Positions 1 through 7,349 of a DNA stretch of 10,649 bases are shown one piece after another. The notes under the pieces were generated by a model that was not told the origin of the DNA, did not search any database, and saw only the letters and a list, made by a program, of their open reading frames with translations. The number at the start of each line of letters is the position of its first letter. The stretch's first letter is position 1. Source of the DNA: a bacterium (GTDB lineage Bacteria > Eremiobacterota > Eremiobacteria > Baltobacterales > Baltobacteraceae); contig JAJXVC010000048.1 of NCBI GenBank assembly GCA_021782295.1, forward strand, positions 1 through 10,649, in the 5' to 3' direction. A program made the translations under genes and the position numbers.

Positions 1-1076
1 TGCAGGTTTGGGCGAATGCCGACACGCCGGAGGATGCGCGAAAAGCGCGCGAACTCGGCGCTCAAGGGATCGGACTCTGTCGCACCGAGCACATGTTTAT
101 GGCGCGCGAACGCCTGCCCGTCGTGCAGGAGATGATTCTCGCCGCCGATGCAGAGGCGCGCGCGCGCGCGCTCGAGCGCTTATTGCCGTTCCAACGCGAA
201 GATTTTGTCGGTATTCTTGAAGCGATGGCCGGCCTGCCGGTGACGATTCGTCTCCTCGACCCGCCGCTTCACGAATTTTTGCCGTCGCTCGAGTCGCTGC
301 TCGTCGAAACGACGGAATTACGGATCCGCGAAGGCACCGAATCGGCACGGTACAAAGAACGCGAAGCGCTTTTGCGGCGCGTCGAACAACTCCACGAACA
401 AAACCCGATGCTTGGCCTTCGCGTCTGCCGACTCGGCATTCTCTATCCTGAGATCTATGCGATGCAAGTGCGCGCGATCTTCGAGGCTGCTTGCACGTTG
501 AAGGCGCGTGGAGTCGACGCTCGCCCGGAGGTGATGATCCCCGGCGTCGGCACGCCCGAAGAGATGCGCTTTACCTACGACGCCGCGAAGGCCGTCGCCG
601 ACGCCGTGCTTGCCGAGCGTGGAATCGCTCTCGAATACCATATCGGAACCATGATCGAATTACCGCGCGCCTGCGTCGTCGCAGATGAGATCGCGCAGCG
701 AGCGGAGTTCTTTTCTTTCGGGACCAACGATCTCACGCAGACGACGTACGGATATAGCCGAGATGACGCCGAGGCATCGTTCATCCCCCATTACCTCGAA
801 AAGCGCGTGCTCAAGGACGATCCGTTTCAGGTACTCGACCAACGCGGGGTCGGCGCGCTCATGCGTCAGGGTGTCACACTCGGCCGCTCAGCTCGCCCGG
901 GGCTCAAAATCGGCATTTGCGGAGAGCACGGCGGCGAGCCGAACAGTGTGATGTTCTGCCATACGCTCGGGCTCGATTACGTCTCCTGCTCTCCCTATCG
1001 CGTCCCGATCGCTCGCCTCGCGGCGGCCCAGGCGGTCTTGGCAGAGGCGGGCGTCGCTGCACACACGACGACCTGA
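1..1076 (+). CDS. ppdK: Pyruvate, phosphate dikinase, C-terminal part (5' end outside window)
   Basis: The frame is open from base 3 and gives about 357 residues, the last third of an enzyme normally about 870-900 residues long. PPDK interconverts pyruvate, ATP and Pi with PEP, AMP and PPi in the cytoplasm. What is visible is the PEP/pyruvate-binding TIM barrel: GLCRTEHMF (around 72-98) and [12 protein letters not shown] (around 250-285) carry the two substrate-binding arginines. [13 protein letters not shown] (around 708-746) is the PEP-utiliser signature, and CGEHGGEP (Cys codon 918-920) holds the catalytic cysteine that acts as the acid/base. All expected active-site residues in this part are present, so the domain looks functional. 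The ATP-grasp domain and the phosphohistidine domain lie upstream of the window. PEP synthase and PtsI are related, but the LTQTT and CGEHGG context and the DPPLHEFLP motif fit PPDK. The gene ends with TGA, 92 bases before the next gene. Confidence 0.97.
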   Translation, partial: QVWANADTPEDARKARELGAQGIGLCRTEHMFMARERLPVVQEMILAADAEARARALERLLPFQREDFVGILEAMAGLPVTIRLLDPPLHEFLPSLESLLVETTELRIREGTESARYKEREALLRRVEQLHEQNPMLGLRVCRLGILYPEIYAMQVRAIFEAACTLKARGVDARPEVMIPGVGTPEEMRFTYDAAKAVADAVLAERGIALEYHIGTMIELPRACVVADEIAQRAEFFSFGTNDLTQTTYGYSRDDAEASFIPHYLEKRVLKDDPFQVLDQRGVGALMRQGVTLGRSARPGLKIGICGEHGGEPNSVMFCHTLGLDYVSCSPYRVPIARLAAAQAVLAEAGVAAHTTT

Positions 1077-1132
1077 CGTTGATCTTTCGGTCATACCTTG
1101 GAGAGAGCGGCGCAACAGCGCTGGGGTAGTGT

Positions 1133-1164
1133 TCGGTCCTGAAACTTGCTTCGGGGAGGACCGA
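1133..1164 (+). promoter_or_regulatory. Hairpin overlapping the ribosome binding site of the coiled-coil gene
   Basis: An exact 8-base inverted repeat (TCGGTCCT at 1133-1140, AGGACCGA at 1157-1164) has a 16-base loop. The strong Shine-Dalgarno GGGGAGGA (1153-1160) is split between the loop and the 3' arm and lies 8 bases before the ATG at 1169. If the RNA folds this way, part of the ribosome binding site is paired. The repeat is seen directly; a regulatory role is inference. Confidence 0.4.
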
Positions 1165-1168
1165 TAGT

Positions 1169-1540
1169 ATGAGTAGCATGATCGACACGCTTGCGATCTC
1201 CAAACGCCTTCAACGAGCCGGCGACTCTCCGGAACATGCGGATGCCGTCGCTGAGGTCTTTGGGATGCTCCTTCAGGAAAACGTGGTAACGAAGGTCGAT
1301 CTTCGAGACGCCTGCAACGTGCTCGACAAGAAGATCGATACGGTTGCGGCGACGCTCGACAAGAAGATCGATACGGTTGCGGCGAACCTGGGTAGCGATA
1401 TTCGCGGGTTGAGCGAGCGAGGCGAGTCGCTCGCGGCGCGCTATGAAGGGCGACTCTCTCGCGCGATGCTCACACTCTTCGTCGGCCTCACAGGGGTGAT
1501 AACGCTCGCGACTTCGTTGCTCATGGCGCATATTCACTAA
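1169..1540 (+). CDS. Small coiled-coil protein with C-terminal membrane anchor (CCDC90/DUF1640-like)
   Basis: This 123-residue protein has no assigned reaction. Residues 8-30 (ISKRLQRAGDSPEHADAVAE and following) resemble the start of the bacterial DUF1640/CCDC90-like family: a short helix with a lxxAG(f/d)sxexA(d/e)A pattern, followed by a coiled coil and a terminal membrane helix. Residues 41-90 are a charged, heptad/hendecad-like coiled coil in which an 11-residue unit, LDKKIDTVAA(T/N), occurs twice. Residues 98-119 (AMLTLFVGLTGVITLATSLL) form one membrane helix, with only three residues after it, so the coiled coil probably faces the cytoplasm or sits along the membrane. The start is set by a near-ideal Shine-Dalgarno GGGGAGGA, 8 bases before the ATG; a second ATG at 1178 is possible. 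The gene is followed tail to tail by the HD gene, 30 bases away. The family match is by eye; a scaffold or oligomerisation role is only a guess. Confidence 0.8.
   Translation: MSSMIDTLAISKRLQRAGDSPEHADAVAEVFGMLLQENVVTKVDLRDACNVLDKKIDTVAATLDKKIDTVAANLGSDIRGLSERGESLAARYEGRLSRAMLTLFVGLTGVITLATSLLMAHIH
1321..1385 (+). repeat. 33-base tandem duplication inside the coiled-coil gene
   Basis: Bases 1321-1352 recur without a single change at 1354-1385 (period 33 bases, 32 of 33 identical). The repeat is in frame and duplicates one 11-residue unit. Identity at silent codon positions points to a recent duplication or to ongoing copy-number change by slippage. Confidence 0.9.
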
Positions 1541-1570
1541 ACCTCGCGATGCTCCGCCGCGTGTTTCGCG

Positions 1571-2788
1571 TCAGCGTCGCATGGCGACTAACGTGTCTTT
1601 GCAGATCGCACGCGCTTCGGCAATGCTTCCGGCGGAACGCGTGACGAATATCTTGCGCCAATACACGCGCCCGGAGAGTTTCGCGATTAAATCGGAGGCC
1701 TCGCGCGCGTCGACGATTCCTGCGGCGCCGGTGACCCAGACGGTTCGCGAACCGGGATCGTCGAGAACGAGCGGCAACCGATGAAGGAGCTGCGACTGCG
1801 AGTCAGCCCAGATGCCCGCATCGCCGAAGCGCTCGCGTAGCGCCGCTTCGCAGGCCTCGAATGCGCGAAGATCTCGTTCGGCATTAAATTCAGCGGCGAG
1901 TCCATAGAGCCGCGTGCGTTCGCGCAATGCAGCAGCAGCGGCGCTCTGCCGGTCGTTGAGCTCGTTCAAAACGCGAAAGTCGTCCCAACGCAAAAATTCG
2001 TCGATTGGGTCGAGCGCACGTGGATCGGGCCATAATTCGTGGAGAACATCTTGAAGGATACGTTCGAAGAGTCGCGTCGTGTGGTGGAAATAGACCGAAG
2101 CGAACATCATATAGCGCGCGAGAACGAAGGATTCCAAAGCGACGACGCCCCGTCCGTCGATTCCAAGAACGAGTTCGCCGTTTCGATCGATCAAACGAAG
2201 CGATGCGAGAAGTTGTTCGGCATCGTACCGGCCGTTCACCACGCCGGTAAAATAGGAGTCGCGTTGCAAATAATCCATTCTGTCGGCGTCGAGGTTTGGC
2301 CCGCTGACGAGTTCGCGCAACGCCGGGTATCGCGCGTCACCCGAGCCGAGTATAAGCCCAAGCACCTCGTCGGGATCGATATCGAGTCCCTCGATCCGCG
2401 AGCGCATCGAGGGCTGTGCCAAGAGTGCTGCCGTTCGCGCTTCGTGCGGCATCCCGAGCACCGCTTCGCAGGCGTGGCTGAAAGGGCCGTGACCGATATC
2501 GTGGAGCAGCAATGCGACGCGCAGCAGGCGTCGCTGCGCCGCGATTTCGCGCTCGTTTGAAAAGAGCGCGCGGTCGTGCTCGACGATGGCGTCGAATGCG
2601 CGCGTACCGATTGCCATCGCGCCGAGCGCATGGGTAAAACGTGAATGCTCCGCGGAGGGGAACGCGAGGTAAGCGAGCCCGAGTTGACGCAAGCGGCGCA
2701 TACGCTGCATGACGGGGAGATCGAGCAACGCCGCCTCTCCGGGGGCGAGCTCGATGAAGCGGTGGATCGGGTCGAAAATGCGCTTCAC
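1571..2788 (-). CDS. HD-superfamily phosphohydrolase (dGTPase/SAMHD1-like)
   Basis: This 405-residue metal-dependent phosphohydrolase belongs to the HD superfamily that includes dGTPases and SAMHD1 (COG1078 type). The likely substrate is a (deoxy)nucleotide, but this is not shown by the sequence. The protein starts VKRIFDPIHRFIEL, matching the usual N-terminus (M-x-x-I-x-DPIHGxIEL) of the family; one oddity is Arg where Gly is normal after DPIH. Metal ligands are visible: His in SRFTHALG (residue about 53), the HD pair in LLLHDIGHGPFSH (96-97, with H100), and the DADRMDYLQRDSYFTG motif (about 167-182). The C-terminal half (about 215-405) is helical and less conserved. I place the start at GTG 2788: the frame stays open to 3205, but that extension overlaps the dnaG zinc-finger coding region on the other strand. 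A GGGAG lies about 15 bases upstream, rather far for a Shine-Dalgarno. The gene diverges from dnaG with only 45 bases between starts. Confidence 0.92.
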   Translation of the reverse strand: MKRIFDPIHRFIELAPGEAALLDLPVMQRMRRLRQLGLAYLAFPSAEHSRFTHALGAMAIGTRAFDAIVEHDRALFSNEREIAAQRRLLRVALLLHDIGHGPFSHACEAVLGMPHEARTAALLAQPSMRSRIEGLDIDPDEVLGLILGSGDARYPALRELVSGPNLDADRMDYLQRDSYFTGVVNGRYDAEQLLASLRLIDRNGELVLGIDGRGVVALESFVLARYMMFASVYFHHTTRLFERILQDVLHELWPDPRALDPIDEFLRWDDFRVLNELNDRQSAAAAALRERTRLYGLAAEFNAERDLRAFEACEAALRERFGDAGIWADSQSQLLHRLPLVLDDPGSRTVWVTGAAGIVDAREASDLIAKLSGRVYWRKIFVTRSAGSIAEARAICKDTLVAMRR

Positions 2789-2833
2789 CCGGCGTAGGCT
2801 TCGCTCCCTCGCAAACGGAAACCCCGTGGGGCA
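2789..2833. promoter_or_regulatory. 45-base divergent gap between HD hydrolase and dnaG
   Basis: Both genes start outward from this short stretch, so at least one promoter must overlap the coding region of the neighbour. I see no convincing -35/-10 pair in it. A CCCC-GT-GGGG element (2822-2831) next to the dnaG start has too short a loop to fold well. Confidence 0.3.
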
Positions 2834-4624
2834 GTGGCTTTCGACCGTTCTTCGCTGCGCGAGGTACTCGCGCGCACCGATCTCGTTGCCTTTATCGGCC
2901 AGTACGTTCCCTTGAAAAAGCGTGGGAACGACTTCGTCGGTCTCTGCCCTTTCCACGGGGAGAAAACGCCGTCGTTCCACGTCCATCCCGATCGCGGTTT
3001 CTACAAATGCTTCGGTTGCGGAAAGGGCGGGGATGCGATCTCGTTCCTCATGGAGCGCGAAAATCTCCCCTTTCCGGAAGCGGCGCGCATGCTCGCGGCG
3101 CGTGCCGGGGTCGAATTGGAGCCGGAGCGCCCCGAGCAGGCGCGCGCGCGGAGCGAAAAAGAGCGCATCTACGAAATCAATGCCGTCGCCGCCGCATACT
3201 TTCACCGCACGCTCGCCGCTCCCGAAGGCGCGCGCGGGAGCGAATATGCGAAAGAGCGCGGGCTTGACGACGACACGATCGAAAAATTCAACATCGGCTA
3301 TGCGCCCGACCGCTGGGACGGGCTCGTCGCCGAATTAACGCATCGCGCGCTCGATCTCTCGCTTGCGGAACGGGCGGGGCTCGTGCGGATGGGACAGCGC
3401 GGGTATTACGATTTTTATCGCGATCGTTTGATGGTGCCGACGCGCAATACAACCGGCGAGATCGTCGCCTTCGGCGGGCGAAGCGTCGGTGATGGCCAGC
3501 CGAAATATCTCAACACCACGACGACTCCGGTCTACACCAAAGGGCAGGGGCTCTTCGCCTTGGAGATCGCGCGGCGTGCGGCAAAAGAGAGCGGAACGCT
3601 CGTCGTCGTCGAGGGTTATCTCGATTGCATCGCCCTTCACCAGGCCGGAGTAGCAAACGCCGTTGCGTCGCTCGGCACGGCGTTCACCGCCGAGCAGGCC
3701 GACGAACTGCGCAAATATGCCGATCGCATCATTCTCTGTTACGACGGCGATGCCGCCGGGAATGCCGCCGCACTCCGCGCGATCGATATTGCGGCGACGA
3801 AGATCGAACGCGCCGGCGCAAGTCTGCGCATTTGCGTCTTACCGGTCGGCGAGGACCCCGACAGTTTCGTGCGCAAGCGGGGGCGTGCCGCCTTCGATCA
3901 ACTTCTTGCCGATGCGATTCCTGCGGTGCAATTTAAGCTCGATCCACGCATTGCACGGCTGGAGAGCGGCTTTGAGAATCCGGCGGCGATCGCGCGCGAG
4001 GCTGAAGAGATCGTGCGTCGGCTGGTGCCGCGCGAAGAATGGGATCGCTGGCGTACATATGTCGCGATGCGGCTTGGACTCGCGGTCGACGATTTACGGG
4101 CGGCGGCGCGTGTCGACGCAATTGCCGGATTCGGGCGGCAGAGCGATCCCGGGAATGGAGGCACCCGCCGTGGCAACTCGCAGATCGGTGCTCCCTCGAA
4201 CGAACGCGAACTCTTGGCGATTTTCATCGAGCATCCCGATCTTATCGCGCTCTACGCCGATGCGATCGCTCCCCACGAATTCCGCGACGAGCGCTATCGC
4301 CGCATTCTGCTCGCGCTCTTCGAACGAGGGAAGGACGCCGAAAGCTCGGGCGAGATTTTTGCGATCTTTATCGAAGATGCCGAACTTTTGGCGATCGTTG
4401 CGGCATTAGGGCAGGCAGATCGCAGTTCGACACCTCGTTATCGGGGCGTCGAGGAGGCCAAGGCGCACGTACAGCGGATACTCGAGCACTTCGAACACGA
4501 GCGCGAGCGCAGGCGGCTCGACGAGCTCAATCGGGAGGTCGATTCCCTCCTGGAGGCGGGAGATCCGATTCCCGATATCCTCCGACAAGAGTTGGCGGCG
4601 CTAACAAAACGCTTGCAATCGTAA
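2834..4624 (+). CDS. dnaG: DNA primase DnaG
   Basis: This 596-residue primase makes the short RNA primers for DNA replication and works with the DnaB helicase. Its length is normal. The N-terminal zinc-binding CHC2 domain shows C38, H41, C59 and C62 (CPFH ... CFGC). The catalytic core (about 120-370) holds the RNA-polymerase basic motif near YYDFYRDRLMVP (190-202) and FGGR (213-216). The TOPRIM fold follows: VVEGYLD with E260 and D264, and CYDGDAAGN with D304 and D306 as metal ligands, then DPDSF (341-345). A polar, Gly-rich linker (about 430-455) precedes the C-terminal DnaB-interacting domain (about 455-596). The start is GTG at 2834, chosen because the protein then begins like other primases; the Shine-Dalgarno is poor. 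Downstream, rpoD follows after 67 bases in the same direction, the classical macromolecular-synthesis order. Confidence 0.98.
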   Translation: MAFDRSSLREVLARTDLVAFIGQYVPLKKRGNDFVGLCPFHGEKTPSFHVHPDRGFYKCFGCGKGGDAISFLMERENLPFPEAARMLAARAGVELEPERPEQARARSEKERIYEINAVAAAYFHRTLAAPEGARGSEYAKERGLDDDTIEKFNIGYAPDRWDGLVAELTHRALDLSLAERAGLVRMGQRGYYDFYRDRLMVPTRNTTGEIVAFGGRSVGDGQPKYLNTTTTPVYTKGQGLFALEIARRAAKESGTLVVVEGYLDCIALHQAGVANAVASLGTAFTAEQADELRKYADRIILCYDGDAAGNAAALRAIDIAATKIERAGASLRICVLPVGEDPDSFVRKRGRAAFDQLLADAIPAVQFKLDPRIARLESGFENPAAIAREAEEIVRRLVPREEWDRWRTYVAMRLGLAVDDLRAAARVDAIAGFGRQSDPGNGGTRRGNSQIGAPSNERELLAIFIEHPDLIALYADAIAPHEFRDERYRRILLALFERGKDAESSGEIFAIFIEDAELLAIVAALGQADRSSTPRYRGVEEAKAHVQRILEHFEHERERRRLDELNREVDSLLEAGDPIPDILRQELAALTKRLQS

Positions 4625-4647
4625 CCTTTCGGCAACGACAAAGGGTC

Positions 4648-4653
4648 TTGACA
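4648..4653 (+). promoter_or_regulatory. Consensus -35 hexamer upstream of rpoD
   Basis: TTGACA, an exact match to the housekeeping -35 element, lies 38 bases before the rpoD ATG in the dnaG-rpoD gap. No good -10 follows at 15-18 bases, so an rpoD-specific promoter is possible but unproven. If it were used with normal geometry, the transcript would start about 10 bases before the ATG. Confidence 0.3.
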
Positions 4654-4691
4654 ATGGTTGGCTCGAATGAATCGGGCCGACGCACGTATCT

Positions 4692-5876
4692 ATGGCAAAA
4701 AAGAAAACAGCAACAGCGACGATGACCGCTCCCGCAGCTACGCCCTCCGGCGCGGCGGCGCAGCCTGTCATTTCTCTATCGGAGATTCGCGATCGGCTCG
4801 TCACCCTTGGGAAGACGCGCGGCTCGCTTACCTACACCGAAATTAATACCGCAGTCGAAGTCGTCGAGGATGTTACCCCCGAGGATCTCGAGCAACTGCT
4901 CGACGATGTCGCCGCCGCCGGCGTTGAAATCGTCGACGAACAGAAAGAGAGCAAGGCCGACGTCGCTGAAGCGGTCATCGCCGATACGCTCTCGCTCGAC
5001 GACCCCGTCCGCATGTATCTCAAAGAGATCGGCCGGGTGCCGCTGTTGACGATGGAAGAAGAGCGTTCGTTAGCGATGCGCATCGAGGCCGGTATCCTCG
5101 CCGAAAAAGCCAATGGACGCGTTCGTCGCACGCTCACCCCCGACGCGACGCTCGCCGAGCGTCAACTGACCGAAGCGAATCTGCGGCTGGTCGTCTCGAT
5201 CGCCAAGAAATACGTCGGCCGCGGGATGCTCTTCCTCGACCTCATTCAAGAAGGCAATATGGGGCTGATCCGAGCGGTCGAGAAATTCGATTACCGCAAG
5301 GGCTATAAATTTTCGACCTATGCGACGTGGTGGATTCGACAGGCGATCACCCGCGCGCTCGCCGATCAGGCGCGCACGATTCGCATTCCCGTCCACATGG
5401 TTGAAACGATCAATCGCCTGGTGAAGGTCTCACGCCAACTCTTACAGGTATTGGGGCGCGAGCCGACCGTCGAGGAGATTGGGCGCGAGATGGGCCTCAC
5501 CGCAGAAAAAGTGCGCGAGGTCATGAAGATCAGCCAAGATCCGATCTCGCTGGAGACCCCCATCGGGGAAGAAGAAGATTCGCATCTCGGCGATTTTATC
5601 GAAGATCAAGAAGCGATCGCCCCCGCCGAGGCGGCTTCGGTGATGCTGCTCAAAGAAAAAATGGCCGACGTTCTCCAGCACCTCACCGATCGCGAGCGAA
5701 AGGTTTTGGTGCTCCGCTTCGGTCTCGAAGACGGGCACCAGCGGACATTGGAAGAGGTCGGCCAAGAGTTCGGCGTTACGCGCGAGCGTATTCGCCAGAT
5801 CGAGGCGAAGGCGCTGCGCAAGCTGCGCCATCCCTCGCGCGGGAAAGTCCTCAAGGACTACTGGCAGGGCGACTAA
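4692..5876 (+). CDS. rpoD: RNA polymerase primary sigma factor RpoD/SigA
   Basis: This 394-residue housekeeping sigma-70 factor directs core RNA polymerase to most promoters. The domains are in the usual order: an Ala/Thr-rich N-terminal tail (1-25), region 1.1 (about 27-82), region 1.2 with [17 protein letters not shown] (103-119), and region 2 with [12 protein letters not shown], the [21 protein letters not shown] core-binding segment and the [13 protein letters not shown] -10 recognition and melting segment (163-219). Region 3 is at about 235-320, and region 4 ends in the [20 protein letters not shown] helix-turn-helix for the -35 element (362-381). The presence of region 1.1 and the short spacer mark a primary SigA-type factor, not an alternative sigma. 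The ATG at 4692 has no recognisable Shine-Dalgarno, which is unusual for so central a gene. It lies 67 bases after dnaG and ends 6 bases from the stop codon of the convergent secreted-protein gene. Confidence 0.98.
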   Translation: MAKKKTATATMTAPAATPSGAAAQPVISLSEIRDRLVTLGKTRGSLTYTEINTAVEVVEDVTPEDLEQLLDDVAAAGVEIVDEQKESKADVAEAVIADTLSLDDPVRMYLKEIGRVPLLTMEEERSLAMRIEAGILAEKANGRVRRTLTPDATLAERQLTEANLRLVVSIAKKYVGRGMLFLDLIQEGNMGLIRAVEKFDYRKGYKFSTYATWWIRQAITRALADQARTIRIPVHMVETINRLVKVSRQLLQVLGREPTVEEIGREMGLTAEKVREVMKISQDPISLETPIGEEEDSHLGDFIEDQEAIAPAEAASVMLLKEKMADVLQHLTDRERKVLVLRFGLEDGHQRTLEEVGQEFGVTRERIRQIEAKALRKLRHPSRGKVLKDYWQGD

Positions 5877-5882
5877 ACGCCG

Positions 5883-6542
5883 CTACATTCCGCCCATTCC
5901 GGCGTTCTTCGTCGGATGCACCAGCGGATTTTTTTCAGCGAAGGCCCCGTTGGGATTCGGCGTAATCCAGACGATGAGATCCCAGATCGAGGGGTATTCG
6001 AAGAGATGCTTCACGCTGCTTGCGCTCTGGACTTTCCCCATCTTCACCAACGTCGATGCGGAGGGAAAGAGCGGGTCGCCGCCTGCGTCAACGAAGGCCT
6101 TGAGCGAGGTCGCGTGATAGGAGTCCATACCCATCGCATCGACCGCTACCCAGTGAAAGTGTGCTGGAATGTGAATCCAACGAGCGGGGTTCACACCCCA
6201 AAGGTTGGGAGCATGCGGTGAGTCTCCGACCGGAACCGAGAAATCGGCTCCGAGCAGATGCCCGTGTACGTCGTACCAGAGTTGGCTCGGATGCGCCGGA
6301 CCGGTGCTAAGCCAATGCAGATTGGCGTAACTGATCGCTCCGGTATTGTCCTCGTTGGTATACCGGAAATAGCCTGCGCGCCGGGCGTCGGCAATGGTGG
6401 CGAAGCGTTGAGCGAGATCGGCTTGCATGCGGTGGACGAAAGCGATTTCGCTCCCTTGTGGCTTGGGCGAGAGCGGCGCCGCTCCAATGAGGCTGATACC
6501 GAGTGCGAGTGAGGCGCACGCGAGTGCGAGGCGTCGGAACAT
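5883..6542 (-). CDS. Secreted protein of unknown family, His/Trp-rich
   Basis: This 219-residue protein is exported: residues 1-22 (MFRRLALACASLALGISL and following) form a Sec signal peptide with cleavage probably near GAA. I do not recognise the family. The mature part is rich in aromatic residues and histidine: GYFRYTNEDNTGAISYAN (about 57-74), LWYDVHGHLLGADFSVP (about 88-104), WGVNPARWIHIPAHFHW (about 115-131) and SIWDLIVWITPNPNGAFAE (about 185-203). The HIPAHFHW cluster could bind a metal, but that is a guess. The C-terminus is short and Gly/Met rich. The start is the ATG at 6542, preceded at 7 bases by AAAGGG; a TTG at 6560 overlaps the stop of the upstream gene and adds six residues ahead of the signal peptide. 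The gap of 14 bases to the upstream exported protein suggests one transcript from the KGG gene. Confidence 0.85.
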   Translation of the reverse strand: MFRRLALACASLALGISLIGAAPLSPKPQGSEIAFVHRMQADLAQRFATIADARRAGYFRYTNEDNTGAISYANLHWLSTGPAHPSQLWYDVHGHLLGADFSVPVGDSPHAPNLWGVNPARWIHIPAHFHWVAVDAMGMDSYHATSLKAFVDAGGDPLFPSASTLVKMGKVQSASSVKHLFEYPSIWDLIVWITPNPNGAFAEKNPLVHPTKNAGMGGM

Positions 6543-6556
6543 GGGGAAGCCCTTTC

Positions 6557-7348
6557 TCAAGCGGGTGAAGAGGTGGGTGCCGATGCCGGTGTCGGGGTCG
6601 ATGTCGGCGTCGGCGTCGGTGTCGGCGATGCGGTCGGTCGTGGCGTCGGATGCGCTCGATCGATGTGCGGGTGCGCCGGCGTCATCAACGGGATCGGCGT
6701 AAAAGCCGCCGCGGGAGTTGCGGAGAGAACCGGAAGCGGGGGTGGAGTAGCGATGAACGCGGTACCATCGACGACGGTCACGAGCGCAGCAGCCTCGGCG
6801 CGCACCTGCGTTCCTTTCTCGAGATTGATGTTGCGGCCGCGCCGAAACGCTTCGAAGAGCACGTGCGGCGGAAAAAGAATATTGGCGACCGTGTCTTCGA
6901 GCCCGACCGTCGATTCATGCCCGATCGTCGTGTGAACGGTGAGCCGCGCGGAGGGGGCGACCAACGGCAACTCTTTGCCGTCGGCGAGTTTGAGCGGCTC
7001 GAAGAAAATATCGACGTACCCGTAGACATCGCCGCTCGCTGCCGCGCGGACGTTGAGTACTTTGATGCGCTCCGGGCTCCCCGCCGGCGCAAGCGTCACG
7101 CCGTCGACGCGCAACGGCTCGATGAGATGCGCACGCACGACTTCGCCGCGCTGCGAAGTCACTGACGAAAGCGGATCGTCGAGAGCGAAAAACAGCGAAG
7201 TCGACCGAGCGCCGTTGCCTCGGAGTGCCGAAGCGATGGTATTCTGCGGCGGCGGAGTGGCGATGACGACGGCGCGCAGCGGCGGTGCTGGGAAGAGCGT
7301 TGCTGCGCCCGCCGCTACGAGTGCAAGCGCAACGCCGACCGCGCGCAG
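6557..7348 (-). CDS. Secreted protein with Pro/Thr-rich C-terminal tail, unknown function; start uncertain
   Basis: I do not recognise the family. From the position chosen the protein is 263 residues. Residues 1-26 (LRAVGVALALVAAGAATLF, ending PLRA) look like a Sec signal peptide. The core (about 49-197) is beta-rich, with repeated short strands such as GEVVRAHLIEPLRVDGVTLAPAG, FEPLKLADGKELPL and LEKGTQVRAEAAALVTV. Residues 202-263 are a disordered tail of Pro, Thr, Ser and Ala with runs of PT repeats, typical of a wall- or envelope-spanning linker. The start is a problem: no ATG, GTG or TTG lies between the KGG stop and the signal peptide. The options are a CTG at 7348, one base after the KGG stop, or in-frame ATGs at 7465 or 7531 lying inside the KGG gene (116 or 182 bases overlap). 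I prefer 7348 because residues further upstream read as a shadow of the KGG gene. It is followed after 14 bases by another exported protein. Confidence 0.75.
   Translation of the reverse strand: MRAVGVALALVAAGAATLFPAPPLRAVVIATPPPQNTIASALRGNGARSTSLFFALDDPLSSVTSQRGEVVRAHLIEPLRVDGVTLAPAGSPERIKVLNVRAAASGDVYGYVDIFFEPLKLADGKELPLVAPSARLTVHTTIGHESTVGLEDTVANILFPPHVLFEAFRRGRNINLEKGTQVRAEAAALVTVVDGTAFIATPPPLPVLSATPAAAFTPIPLMTPAHPHIDRAHPTPRPTASPTPTPTPTSTPTPASAPTSSPA
6566..6660 (-). repeat. Hexamer-like GTCGGC/GTCGGT repeat encoding the Pro/Thr tail
   Basis: On the plus strand this stretch is made largely of GTCGG(C/T/G) and GATG(C/T) units. On the minus strand they read as alternating Pro and Thr codons with Ser and Ala. 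Such short-period repeats are prone to slippage in units of 6 bases, which would change tail length without breaking the frame. Confidence 0.7.
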
Positions 7349-7349
7349 G

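Noticed and set aside
1091..1537. 148-codon minus-strand frame with duplicated RIDLLVE units
   Set aside because: Shadow of the coiled-coil gene; its repeat is the complement of the 33-base duplication. The plus-strand gene has the Shine-Dalgarno and membrane helix.
1546..1580. Stem between the convergent coiled-coil and HD genes as a terminator
   Set aside because: Eight pairs with one G-T wobble, a long loop and no T-run; it could easily arise by chance in GC-rich DNA.
2039..2560. 173-codon plus-strand frame inside the HD hydrolase gene
   Set aside because: Antisense to the conserved HD and DADRMDY motifs; no ribosome binding site or family marks.
2789..3205. N-terminal extension of the HD hydrolase
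   Set aside because: It would overlap the dnaG zinc-finger coding sequence, and the family N-terminus (xKRIFDPIH) begins exactly at GTG 2788.
4625..4644. CCTTT...AAAGG inverted repeat after dnaG as a terminator
   Set aside because: Only a 5-base AT-containing stem, with no T-tract and rpoD following in the same direction.
6573..6935. Plus-strand frame with GVGVDVGVGVGVG repeats
   Set aside because: This is the complement of the Pro/Thr-tail repeat of the minus-strand gene; the glycine-valine repeat is a by-product.
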